64,000 nt of DNA from Akkermansiaceae bacterium (GTDB lineage: Bacteria > Verrucomicrobiota > Verrucomicrobiia > Verrucomicrobiales > Akkermansiaceae), in NCBI GenBank assembly GCA_905181965.1, contig CAJIZY010000021.1, forward strand, positions 28,047-92,046, in the 5' to 3' direction. Positions within the stretch are counted from its first letter, which is position 1, and the number at the start of each line of letters is the position of its first letter. Positions 56,106 to 64,000 of this stretch are shown piece after piece. Below the pieces are notes generated by a model. That model saw only the letters and a program-made list of their open reading frames with translations. It was not told the origin of the DNA and searched no databases. Both the position numbers and the translations under genes were made by a program.

Positions 56106-56210
56106 ATGGGCAACCTTAAGAAGCGTCGGAAGACCAAGATCAGCAAGCACAAGCGCCGCAAGCGCATGAAGGCCAATCGCCACAAGAAGCGCCTCCGCTA
56201 CAAGTCCTAG
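56106..56210 (+). CDS. AURKAIP1/COX24-domain small basic protein
   Basis: A 34-residue, extremely basic protein (MGNLKKRRKTKISKHKRRKR ... RLRYKS), too short for usual gene calling. The pattern K-x-H-K-x-R-x-R-x-K-x-N-R-H matches the AURKAIP1/COX24 domain, which is the mitochondrial mS38 family and has bacterial members in Bacteroidota and Verrucomicrobiota; a ribosome-associated role is known in those relatives. A terminator with a good stem and T-tract follows at 56274. Confidence 0.8.
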   Translation: MGNLKKRRKTKISKHKRRKRMKANRHKKRLRYKS

Positions 56211-56273
56211 GGAGTCTTCCCCGTGCGACTTGCATGATCCGGTTCGGCAGACCGCACACTTCTGCCGTAGACA

Positions 56274-56305
56274 CCGTCGAGTTGATGACTCGGCGGTTTT
56301 ATTTT
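56274..56305 (+). terminator. Intrinsic terminator
   Basis: CCGTCGAGT (56274-56282) pairs with ACTCGGCGG (56288-56296), with one G-U pair, around TGATG and is followed by TTTTATTTTG. It lies between the small basic protein and the sigma factor. Confidence 0.8.
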
Positions 56306-56390
56306 GTTCAGACGTAATATTTAAAAAAAACTGCAAAAAATTCTATCTAACTTCTAGTCAATTCTGGATTGTGTGCCAACTTTCGGTGCC

Positions 56391-57239
56391 ATGAATAAGG
56401 ATTCTGACAGCATCTTGCGCCTCTACATGAATGAGATTGCAAAGACCCCCCTCCTCACAATCGAAGAAGAGCTCGAGCTCGCGGAAAGGATCAAGGATGG
56501 AGACGGAGCCGCCCGTGATCACATGATTCGCGCCAATCTGCGACTCGTCGTGAAAATCGCGAAGGATTATTCAAATTATGGGCTCCCAATCGCAGATCTT
56601 ATTTCTGAAGGAAACATCGGTCTCATGAAGGCTGTTGAGAAGTATGACCCCGAGAAAGGCGGCAAGCTCTCGACCTATGCCGCCTGGTGGATCAAACAAT
56701 CAATCAAGAGGGCGCTCTCAAACCAGAGCAAAACGGTCCGGCTTCCGGTTCATATGGTAGACAAGATTGCCCGGCTTCGCAAAATTTCCATATCGCTCAC
56801 TGAAGAACTTGGGCGTGAGCCAAGCGATGAGGAACTGACTGAGATCCTTGGGATTCCTCGCAAAAAGCTCGCTCTTCTCAAGCAGGCAGCGCAGCGGCCA
56901 ACTTCGATCGACGCTCCTGTCGGTGAGGACGGCGCCACGACCTTCGGTGAGACTCTAGGTGATTCTAAGGCAGTTGACCCATCGGATGCGCTCACGGCTA
57001 AAGAGATGCACAACGAGCTCGGACCCCTCTTGCATCTTCTCGATCAGAGAGAGACTAAGATCATCGGTGCTCGCTTCGGATTGAACGGCAAGAAACCTTT
57101 GACCCTTGAGGAGATAAGCCGAGACTTCGGCGTCACTCGGGAGAGGATCCGTCAGCTCCAAAACATTGCTCTAGATAAAATGCGTCGTGCATTGGGAAAG
57201 AAGGAAAACCCAATTCCCAAGCTCTCGAACGAAGCGTGA
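56391..57239 (+). CDS. Sigma-70 family factor (primary-like / RpoS-like group 2)
   Basis: About 282 residues; the ATG at 56391 (MNKDSDSILRLYMNEIAKTP) is preferred over a GTG at 56373. Region 1.2 is visible, region 1.1 is absent. Region 2 contains RANLRLVVKIAKDYSNYGLP, DLISEGNIGLMKAVEKYDPE and the -10-reading YAAWWIKQSIKRALSNQSKT. Region 3 follows (DKIARLRKISISLTEELG), and region 4.2 has the helix-turn-helix LTLEEISRDFGVTRERIRQL. It is thus shorter than the housekeeping RpoD of most bacteria and closer in size to group 2 factors, but could be the principal one here. Confidence 0.93.
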   Translation: MNKDSDSILRLYMNEIAKTPLLTIEEELELAERIKDGDGAARDHMIRANLRLVVKIAKDYSNYGLPIADLISEGNIGLMKAVEKYDPEKGGKLSTYAAWWIKQSIKRALSNQSKTVRLPVHMVDKIARLRKISISLTEELGREPSDEELTEILGIPRKKLALLKQAAQRPTSIDAPVGEDGATTFGETLGDSKAVDPSDALTAKEMHNELGPLLHLLDQRETKIIGARFGLNGKKPLTLEEISRDFGVTRERIRQLQNIALDKMRRALGKKENPIPKLSNEA

Positions 57240-57646
57240 TAGCGTCATTTGTCTCTCGTAGAGTTTCGTTTTCCGGCGGTCCTTCCAGTTGATACGCCGC
57301 TACGTTGTCGGCACAATTGGTGCTTCTAAGTCGCGTTGAACCGAGGGTAATTCCCTCGGTTCACTTTGCTCTCAGGGTAATTTTCTACCCGGCTCCAGAC
57401 CCTGTAGCCTCTCCATTGTAATCATTACGGCCTCCGGTCATTAGCATCGCGAGGGAGTCCCCAAGCCCTTGTCGCTTGGGTTACCTAGGAGGTTCGTCTG
57501 AGCGAAAAGCGGCTTATCTAAGGACACAACGTCATAGTGCTAATTCACTCCAGCAACCTAACCCGGCAATCAAACGAAGTTACAGAGATTGCTCACTTCT
57601 GTGCTTAACTCATGGCAAAGAAATCGTTTACCCTACCTACGGACTT
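57240..57646. other. Structured, gene-free region of about 400 bp
   Basis: No protein feature is convincing; the open frame at 57476 only gains family similarity at the phosphatase start (57647). A perfect 10 bp inverted repeat GAACCGAGGG TAATT CCCTCGGTTC lies at 57338-57362, probably the sigma-factor terminator though without a T-tract. Further on, CCCAAGC CCTTGTC GCTTGGG forms a 7 bp stem (about 57460-57480), and more GC-rich arms follow. Possibly a non-coding RNA, but it does not match tmRNA, SRP or RNase P motifs that I know. Confidence 0.4.
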
Positions 57647-58312
57647 ATGAGAACACTTGCAATCAGCGACATTCATGGCTGCCTTGACCCCCTCAAGAAG
57701 ATGATCGAGATCATCAAACCTACCCCGGAAGACCAACTGATTTTCGTCGGCGACTATGTTGATCGAGGCCCCAATTCTAAAGGGGTCATCGATTTTCTCA
57801 TCGGTATTAAAAATAAATACAATGCCACCTTCCTCCATGGAAATCACGAGGAGAAGTTCCTCCTCTCTCATCTCGACAAGACAGACTTAGCCCATTGGCT
57901 CGAGGCTTGGGGCGGTGGAGCTACTCTCGAATCTTATGGGCCTCTGGGCTTCGAAGCTGTTCCCGAATCTCACTGGGACTTTGTCCGTAACACCCAGCCC
58001 TACCACGAAACTGATTCACACATCTTTGTCCACGCTAACCTTGAACATGATATCCCCATTTCAAAGCAACATCCCTTCACCCTCATTCATAAAAAATTCG
58101 GTAACCCTCTCCCTCACCAATCCGGCAAGATTATGATCTGCGGTCACACCGCACAGAAGGATCCCCACCTTCCACTTAATCTGGGTCACGCTATCAACAT
58201 CGATACAGATGTCGGCCGCGGTGGCTGGCTCACTTGCCTGCACGTAGAGTCCGGCCATTATTGGCAGACCAATGTTGACGGCGAAGCCCGTGGCAAAGAG
58301 CTTATTTCTTAA
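57647..58312 (+). CDS. PPP-family serine/threonine phosphatase-like metallophosphoesterase
   Basis: A 221-residue calcineurin-like phosphatase of the bacterial PrpA/PrpB type. Start 57647 (MRTLAISDIHGCLDPLKKMI) is the normal beginning. The metal-binding motifs are present in order: SDIHGC (GDxHG), FVGDYVDRGPNSKG (GDxVDRG), FLHGNHEEKFL (GNHE), VHANLE and ICGHTAQ (GH), with a final GINID-type strand NIDTDVGRGGWLTC. It may hydrolyse phosphoproteins or diadenosine polyphosphates; the bacterial substrate is usually unclear. Confidence 0.92.
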   Translation: MRTLAISDIHGCLDPLKKMIEIIKPTPEDQLIFVGDYVDRGPNSKGVIDFLIGIKNKYNATFLHGNHEEKFLLSHLDKTDLAHWLEAWGGGATLESYGPLGFEAVPESHWDFVRNTQPYHETDSHIFVHANLEHDIPISKQHPFTLIHKKFGNPLPHQSGKIMICGHTAQKDPHLPLNLGHAINIDTDVGRGGWLTCLHVESGHYWQTNVDGEARGKELIS

Positions 58313-58453
58313 CCGGCATGAGGATCTGAGCTCTTCCAACGATCTCGTTAATCTGAGTTTTTCAATATCGAATGCGAGGCCAAATTAATAAAAGCAAAAG
58401 ACGATCGACCTTCTTTGGTGAAGGACCCCAAAAAACTACCCCACTAACCCACA

Positions 58454-59836
58454 ATGATAATCCGTCTCCTTCTATCGCTGGTATTTACCATAAGTGCTTC
58501 CGCAAAACCCAATATTGTCTTCATCATTGCCGATGACTGCACATTCCGGGACCTCGGCTGCTACGGCGGCCAAGCCCACACACCCAATATTAATAAGCTC
58601 GCCGGCCAAGGTATGAGCTTCACTCGCTGCTTCCAAACCGCGCCAATGTGTTCACCCACCCGACACAATATTTACACTGGCATCCCACCTGTTGTCAGTG
58701 GTGCCTACCCCAATCATACCTTTGTGGCCCCCGACACAAAAAGCGTAGTACAATATCTCTCCAAGTTGGGCTACACCGTCGCTCAAAGCGGCAAGACCCA
58801 TGTCTCACCAAATAAAGTTTTCAGCTGGAAAAAAATCCCTGGCGGCCAAAACCCCCAATTTGAAAAAGTGGATTCTTTCATCAAAGAACAAGCCAAAAAG
58901 AAGAACCCCTTCTGCCTCCTCCTTTGCTCCAACGAACCACACAGCCCTTGGAATAAAGGCGATCGTTCCCGCTATCCTGTCGACCAAATAAACCTTCCTC
59001 CTTACTTCGTCGACACTCCCGAAACTCGGGATGGTTTTTCACGCTACCTCGCTGAAATCACCTACTTTGACTCCCAGGTCGGTAAAGCCATGGACATTGT
59101 CGAAAAAAATGGCCTCACCGATGACACTCTCTTTATCGTCACTTCTGAACAGGGAAACTCTTTCGCTTTTGCTAAGTGGACCTGCTATGATAATGGGCTT
59201 CAAACAGCACTCATCGCTCGCTGGCCAGGCCACATCAAACCGGGTTCTAAAAATCCCGCAATGATCCAATATCTCGATCTCCTTCCCACCTTCATCGAAG
59301 TCGCTGGCGGAATCCCTCCAGCCAATCTCCGAGGCAAAAGCCTTCTCCCAGTGTTCGCAGGAAAGCAATCTCACAAGGAATTTGTCTACGGCATTATGAC
59401 CACCCGCGGAATCAACGACGGATCACCTCATTATGGAATTCGCTCAATCCGTTCCGAGAACTACAAATTAATCTGGAATCTCACACCCGAGATAAAATTC
59501 GTGAACCGCTGCACCACTGCTACCGAATTTAGGAGCTGGCTTGCCCTTGCCGCGAACGGACACGCTGATGCCATCGCAAAGACCTCCCGCTACCAAAATC
59601 GACCTGAATTCGAACTCTACGACATCCAGAAAGACCCCCTTGAGATGAACAATCTAGCCGGAAAGCCAGCATTAACCAAAATTCAGAACGACCTCTACCA
59701 AGGGCTACGAGGGTGGATGAAATCCTGCAACGACCTTGGTAAAGCCACCGAAATGGCAGCTCTAGAACACATGACTAGGCACCAGAAAAAGAAGAAAAAA
59801 ACTCCCCATAGCTCTCCAACCCTTAAAAAAGAGTAA
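58454..59836 (+). CDS. Type I sulfatase
   Basis: A 460-residue secreted sulfatase with signal peptide MIIRLLLSLVFTISASA. Metal and FGly motifs: KPNIVFIIADDCTFRDLGCY, APMCSPTRHNIYTGI (CxPxR, Cys to formylglycine), QSGKTHVSPNK and the late IVTSEQGNSFAFAKWTC. The FRDLGCYGG form is typical of S1_8-like subfamily sequences of marine bacteria, although I cannot fix the subfamily. A Lys-rich tail (HQKKKKKTPHSSP) ends the protein. It stands upstream of the DUF1553/DUF1501 unit. Confidence 0.93.
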   Translation: MIIRLLLSLVFTISASAKPNIVFIIADDCTFRDLGCYGGQAHTPNINKLAGQGMSFTRCFQTAPMCSPTRHNIYTGIPPVVSGAYPNHTFVAPDTKSVVQYLSKLGYTVAQSGKTHVSPNKVFSWKKIPGGQNPQFEKVDSFIKEQAKKKNPFCLLLCSNEPHSPWNKGDRSRYPVDQINLPPYFVDTPETRDGFSRYLAEITYFDSQVGKAMDIVEKNGLTDDTLFIVTSEQGNSFAFAKWTCYDNGLQTALIARWPGHIKPGSKNPAMIQYLDLLPTFIEVAGGIPPANLRGKSLLPVFAGKQSHKEFVYGIMTTRGINDGSPHYGIRSIRSENYKLIWNLTPEIKFVNRCTTATEFRSWLALAANGHADAIAKTSRYQNRPEFELYDIQKDPLEMNNLAGKPALTKIQNDLYQGLRGWMKSCNDLGKATEMAALEHMTRHQKKKKKTPHSSPTLKKE

Positions 59837-59920
59837 TCAGACCAATAAATTCATCTCCCATTCATGTTATGCGAAACTTTTTGGGATAAATCGGGTTTCT
59901 TTCTATGCCAGGAAAAAGTC

Positions 59921-60334
59921 ATGAAGCCAAACCAACCCACCCACCCACTTCCAGATTTCGACGCAGATCTCGAAGACGACGTCATCTGGAATCTGCTCGA
60001 TGATGCTTCCCCGACCGATCCCCCCCCCCGCTTCGTGGACGAAACACTTCGCCGCGTGCGTCTTGAGGAAGATAAACGAAAATCTCGGTGGTGGAAACTG
60101 ATCTTTGCACCCAAGCCTCTCATCGGAGTTACTGGAGCAGCATTGGCTACGATCGTGATTGTGATCTCGCTACCCTCCGATCCTTCTCCCTCAAACAGAA
60201 CAATTGCGGAGACCCCTCAAATCAACGAAGACTTTGATCGACTTGAAGACTCCTTCGCGACCAAACTTCTCTCCGGAGCGGCCGAAGACCCTACCCTTCT
60301 TTCCGACGAGGAGATCGTCGCTCTTCTCTACTAA
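59921..60334 (+). CDS. Membrane-anchored, anti-sigma-like protein of the DUF1553/DUF1501 module
   Basis: About 137 residues from the ATG at 59921 (MKPNQPTHPLPDFDADLEDD). A short acidic cytoplasmic N-terminal part precedes a basic stretch and a single helix (LIGVTGAALATIVIVISLPS), then a periplasmic tail. In Verrucomicrobiota and Planctomycetota such proteins commonly lie between an ECF sigma factor and a DUF1549/DUF1553 gene. Here no ECF sigma gene is visible next to it, so the anti-sigma function is only suggested by position and layout. It is 12 bp upstream of the DUF1549 gene. Confidence 0.6.
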   Translation: MKPNQPTHPLPDFDADLEDDVIWNLLDDASPTDPPPRFVDETLRRVRLEEDKRKSRWWKLIFAPKPLIGVTGAALATIVIVISLPSDPSPSNRTIAETPQINEDFDRLEDSFATKLLSGAAEDPTLLSDEEIVALLY

Positions 60335-60346
60335 GCTTACATTACC

Positions 60347-62411
60347 ATGAAAATCCTTCTCCTCCTTATCCTAACCATCGCGACCAGCTTCGCGAAGCCG
60401 CTCCCCCTAGATGTGGTGCGCAACACCGCCCGCGAGCTCGACGAAGTTCTAACAGCCGGTCAAAAAGCAGAGGGAATCAAAGCTAATCCGATTGTCGATG
60501 ATCCCACCTTTATTCGCCGGAGCTACCTCAATATCATTGGCCGACTTCCGACTCATGACGAAGCTCGATCATTCCTCGAATCGACCAACAAAGAAAAGCG
60601 CAGTCAGCTCATCGACTCCCTTGTCGAATCTCCTGGCTTTAATTCCCGCCTCTTCAATTTCTGGACCGATCTTCTTCGTGTCAAAACCAACACCGAACAC
60701 AACGGTCTTGGTTGGCACGTTTGGTTGAAAGATACCGTCGAGAATAACCTACCCTATAATGAAATGGTTCAGGAGATGCTCGCAGCCGAAGGCCACATTG
60801 CCGAAAATCCTGCGGCCGGATATTACCTCCGCGATCGTGGAATGCTTCTCGATAACGTAAGTAACACCGTCCAAGTTTTCCTCGGCCAGCAGATCGGCTG
60901 CGCCCAGTGTCATGATCACCCCTTCGATGACACCACCCAGATGGAATATTACCAGCTGGCCGCCTTTCTTGGAGGCACCGACTATCGCTTTGATGGGGGT
61001 CGTGAAAAAATCAAGGAAGCCATTGGATTCGATCCAAATAGGCGCCCCAAAAAACCCTTCAAGAAGATGACCAAAGAAGAGCGGCGGAGATTCGCCCTTC
61101 AGGCAAAAAAGACGCAAGAGAGAGCTATGGCCAAACGCAATGAAGCCCGTGCCATCGGCCAAGTTTTTCGATACCACAATCGCAACGCTCTCGCTGACAA
61201 TACTCAAAAGCAGCTCAAACTCCCCGCTGACTATCAATACGACGATGGCGATGCGGGCGACGTTGTGAAACCTGGTTTTCTTTTCGGGCTTGATGCGAAA
61301 GACGTTAAGCCCGAACAGCGACGCGACTACTTTGCCAAATGGGTCACTTCCCCCAAGAACCCCTACTTCACCAAGGTCATCGCAAACCGCATGTGGGAAT
61401 ACACGTTTGGATATGGCCTCGTTGCCAATCCTGATGATTGGAATAACTCGCCCAAGCCCCATTACCCAGAGCTTGTTGACTATGTCGAAAAGGCGATGCT
61501 GGCAACCGACTATGACCTCAAGCAATTTTTGCGTATCCTTTATCACACCGATCTCTTTCAGAGAGAAGTCACGACAGAAGAGCCCTCTCAGGGATTTTCT
61601 TTCCATTTTCAGGGCCCCATTCTCCGACGTCTCAGCGCCGAAGAGATCCGCGATTCATTTGTCACGCTTGCTTCCGGTAACATCGATTCCAACACCAACA
61701 ACGGACTCGAAGAAGCATGGGATGATTACGTGAAATCCTTCGACTTCCTAATGAGTACTAATGGAAAGCAATTGAAAGAAATTAGCGCCGTAGTCATCGA
61801 AGGTGAAAAGCAACGCCGTGCGATCCAGAAGAAAATCTCACTCCTCCGCACCAAGGCCGCGAAGGCAAGGGACAACGGAAACATGGCAGCCTTCCGGAAT
61901 ATCTCAGTCGAAATCAAACAAGTCCAACGGACGGCTGGAAAAAAGCTACCAAAACCGAAAAGGCATGGGCGAAAACAGCCTTACCGCGAAAGCCGCTCCA
62001 GCCCTTGCACGGCGCGCACGCCCCAATCGCCCAGACCAACCTGAATTCCGCATGCGCGCCTCCGAGCTTCCCGTTCCCGCCCGGGGCGGCACCTTTATTG
62101 CCGAGTTCGGAGGATCTGATGCTGAGAGCCCCTCTTCCGCGCACACGGAAGCGACCGTTCCCCAAACCCTGCGTCTATTGAATGGACTAGAAACCAGCCT
62201 CCTTACAAATAAAAAGAACTCGTTCGCCCGCTCACTCCGAGCCATCAAATCACCTTCAAAGCGACTCGATTTCCTCTTCCTTAGCCTATATTCCGCCTTC
62301 CCGACCGAAGACGAAAAAATAGCCTTCCTTCCCGAAATGAAAACATCCGAAGCGACCGAAACCTTCGCACGGGCCATTCTCACCTCAAACCGTTTCCTCT
62401 TTGTCCAATGA
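60347..62411 (+). CDS. DUF1549/DUF1553 secreted protein; frameshift near 61940
   Basis: About 687 residues. Signal peptide MKILLLLILTIATSFAKPLP, then the DUF1549 domain (FIRRSYLNIIGRLPTHDEAR, NSRLFNFWTDLLRVKTNTEH, VFLGQQIGCAQCHDHPFDDT with the CxxCH haem motif), a Lys/Arg-rich linker, and the DUF1553 domain (FAKWVTSPKNPYFTKVIANR, MWEYTFGYGLVANPDDWN, HFQGPILRRLSAEEIRDSFV). Near 61940 the frame changes; the C-terminal part RASELPVPARGGTFIAEFGG to the end at 62411 is in another frame. These are the planctomycete-type cytochrome C-like proteins; they form pairs with DUF1501 genes, and the function is not settled. Confidence 0.85.
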
Positions 62412-63724
62412 ATCCTTTTGACCAACTCGACGAACAATCTCGCAGAACCTTCCTCTCCAACACCGCCCGCACCGCCTTCGGCGTGACCCTAGGCGGAGCT
62501 TCCGCCTCGTGGTTTTCCTCGGCCGAAGCGGCCGAAGCCATCAAAAAGTCTAACGGAAAGGCCAAAAACGTCATCTATCTCTACATGTCTGGAGGCATGA
62601 CCCATATTGATACTTTTGACCCCAAGCCTGACGCACCCTCCGAGTATCGCGGCCCTATCAAAGCAATCTCAACCAAGGTTGACGGGATTCAACTTGGTCA
62701 GCACTTCGAGCGTACCGCCAAGCATACCGATAAGATGGCCATCGTCCGCTCCATGACTTCGACCCAAGGGGCACACGCGCAGGGCAACTACCATGTTCAC
62801 ACTTCGTATACCCAACGAGCCTCTATCACCCACCCTTCACTTGGATCGTGGGCTAACAAGCTTGATGCCGATCGTCTCAAGGGGACCCTTCCCCCTTACG
62901 TGACGGTTCACACCGGAAACAACCATCCAGGAGCAGGATTCTTCGAAACCTAACGTCGCGCCCCTTCCAGTTGGCGATGCCGAAAAAGGGCTCCAGAATT
63001 CCAAACGCCGTAGCAATGTTTCCGAAGCTGACTTCAACCGCCAGATCGCTCTCCGCTCTAAGCTCGATGCCAACTTCGGCGCGCGCTTTAAAAAAGGCCA
63101 GCGTAGCGTTCGCGCCTACGATGAAATGTTCAACTCAGCGGTTGGCTTGATGCAATCCAAAGATCTCGAAGCCTTCGATCTCTCCGCGGAGTCCAAAGAT
63201 GCCCACGCCGCTTATGGCGCTGACAAATTTGGCAAAGGCGGTTTGCTCGCCCGACGTCTCGTCGAGCACGGTGTTCGCTTTGTCGAAGTTCAATTCGGAG
63301 GGTTCGACTGGCACTCTGATAACTTCACAAAGGCCGACGAAAAGCTTCCCATCCTTGATCAAGCGTATGCCGCCCTCCTGGCTGACCTCGAACAACGTGG
63401 ACTTTTGGAAAGCACCCTTGTGGTGATCGCTACCGAATTTGGAAGAACTCCTAAGATTGACGATGACGCCGGACGGAACCACTTCCCAAAAGCCTTCTCG
63501 TTCGCTCTTGCCGGTGCCGGAATCAAAGGTGGAACCATTTACGGAGAAACCGACGAAACGGCATCCAACGTCATCACGGAAAAAGACTACCGCAGCCGAC
63601 TTTAATGCTACCATCGCCGCTGCCATGGGGCTACCACACGACCAAGTTGTCTTTTCCCCGACCCAAGCGCCCATTTAAGATAGGAGGCAAAACCGGAAAA
63701 CCCATCAAAGAGATTCTCGCCTGA
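62408..63724 (+). CDS. DUF1501 (Tat-exported sulfatase-like) protein; three frameshifts
   Basis: About 435 residues if the frame is restored. It begins MNPFDQLDEQSRRTFLSNTA with the twin-arginine-type motif RRTFLS, and the DUF1501 marks NVIYLYMSGGMTHIDTFDPK, HTDKMAIVRSMTSTQGAHAQ and FGGFDWHSDN follow. Frame changes are needed at about 62945 (after GAGFFET), about 63585 (after ASNVITEK) and about 63668 (after FSPTQA), to reach LPHDQVVFSPTQ and the end GKPIKEILA at 63724. The ATG overlaps the TGA of the preceding DUF1553 gene. Three breaks in one gene imply sequence error or decay. Confidence 0.8.
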
Positions 63725-63750
63725 GAACCGAGAGCCTAAATCCTTCTCAA

Positions 63751-63785
63751 AACCAGCGCCTCGAAAAGGGCGCTGGTTTTTCTTT
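63751..63785 (+). terminator. Strong intrinsic terminator after DUF1501
   Basis: AACCAGCGCC (63751-63760) pairs perfectly with GGCGCTGGTT (63769-63778) around TCGAAAAG, followed by TTTCTTTG. It closes the sulfatase/DUF1553/DUF1501 unit. Confidence 0.9.
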
Positions 63786-64000
63786 GTCACAGCGATAGCA
63801 GAGCTTATTGAAATCAATCGGGCTCAGGGATTATTAGCGATAATTTCTAGATGTTAATGCTGCCCAGTTAACTGGAGATTTTAGCTAAATCGCCCACCAC
63901 CGAACCTCACTGGAGACGGATTTCATCAACCCTTATGATAAAAAACTACATATCTTCTCAGTATTCAAATGAGAATCAGTTAGTATTGGAGTTTTCCTGC
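63786..64000. other. Window end, no gene seen
   Basis: AT-rich sequence with many stops in all frames and no convincing ORF, RNA gene or repeat. It may be the upstream region of a gene beyond the window. Confidence 0.4.

Noticed and set aside
60749..61606. 285-codon minus-strand open frame
   Set aside because: It is opposite the DUF1549/DUF1553 gene, whose frame shows clear family motifs; the antisense peptide shows none.

Overview
The window reads as a chromosome segment of a marine-type Verrucomicrobiota bacterium (PVC superphylum). Pointers are four sulfatase-superfamily genes, a GDSL/PVC-dehydrogenase giant protein, an anti-sigma-like + DUF1549/DUF1553 + DUF1501 module, a PEP-CTERM protein, a MurC-MurB fusion, a PL10 pectate lyase and three TonB/ExbBD-type sets, i.e. 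a diderm polysaccharide degrader with menaquinone synthesis. This placement is inferred from gene content, not from a marker phylogeny.

Layout. 0-4.5 kb: GntR/LacI-type regulator, mutM, a small membrane protein, argF, gtrA. 4.5-10.3 kb (minus): a Gtr-like glycosyl-transfer pair, a two-gene membrane/phosphohydrolase unit and a PHB-depolymerase-like esterase. 10.5-12.8 kb: Gfo/Idh oxidoreductase, sugar isomerase, a broken integrase start and tRNA-Pro. 12.9-17 kb (minus): glycosyltransferase, a CPXCG protein, TonB, a MerC-like protein and a FAD oxidoreductase. 17.3-25 kb: thioredoxin-like protein, giant GDSL/PVC/cupredoxin protein, FAH-family protein, mutS. 25-31 kb (minus): murG, murC-murB, two sulfatases. 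31.5-37.3 kb: argD, asparaginase-like Ntn hydrolase, feoA-feoB-small Cys protein, pectate lyase. 37.3-41.6 kb: Ski2-like helicase, TlpA-like protein, acetyltransferase. 41.7-49 kb (minus): menaquinone genes with tpiA and fabF, then an ExbB/ExbD set. 49-53.7 kb: HNH endonuclease, secreted protein, PEP-CTERM protein, a second ExbB-ExbD-TonB set. 53.8-58.3 kb: serS, hisG, a tiny basic protein, a primary-like sigma factor, a PPP-family phosphatase. 58.4-63.7 kb: sulfatase and the DUF1553/DUF1501 module.

The most striking signal is three probable selenoproteins within 27 kb. Each has a single in-frame TGA exactly where the protein family has a redox or metal Cys: UGPC in a TlpA-like thioredoxin (40648), UVDC in a small secreted thioredoxin-like protein (17477), and the second Cys of the CC pair of a CPXCG zinc-ribbon-like protein (13937-13939). 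Two of the three have a hairpin downstream with a GGUC apical loop, the loop sequence of the E. coli fdhF SECIS. TGA is used as an ordinary stop elsewhere in the window, so the code is not reassigned. No sel genes are in the window.

A second pattern is about a dozen apparent frameshifts that break otherwise well-conserved genes (mutS, argD, the helicase, the second ExbB/ExbD/TonB set, DUF1553, DUF1501 three times, the PVC/cupredoxin protein, a glycosyltransferase, an esterase). Their number, and the homopolymers at some of them, suggest assembly or consensus errors rather than a decaying genome. I therefore annotate most of them as single genes with a marked break.
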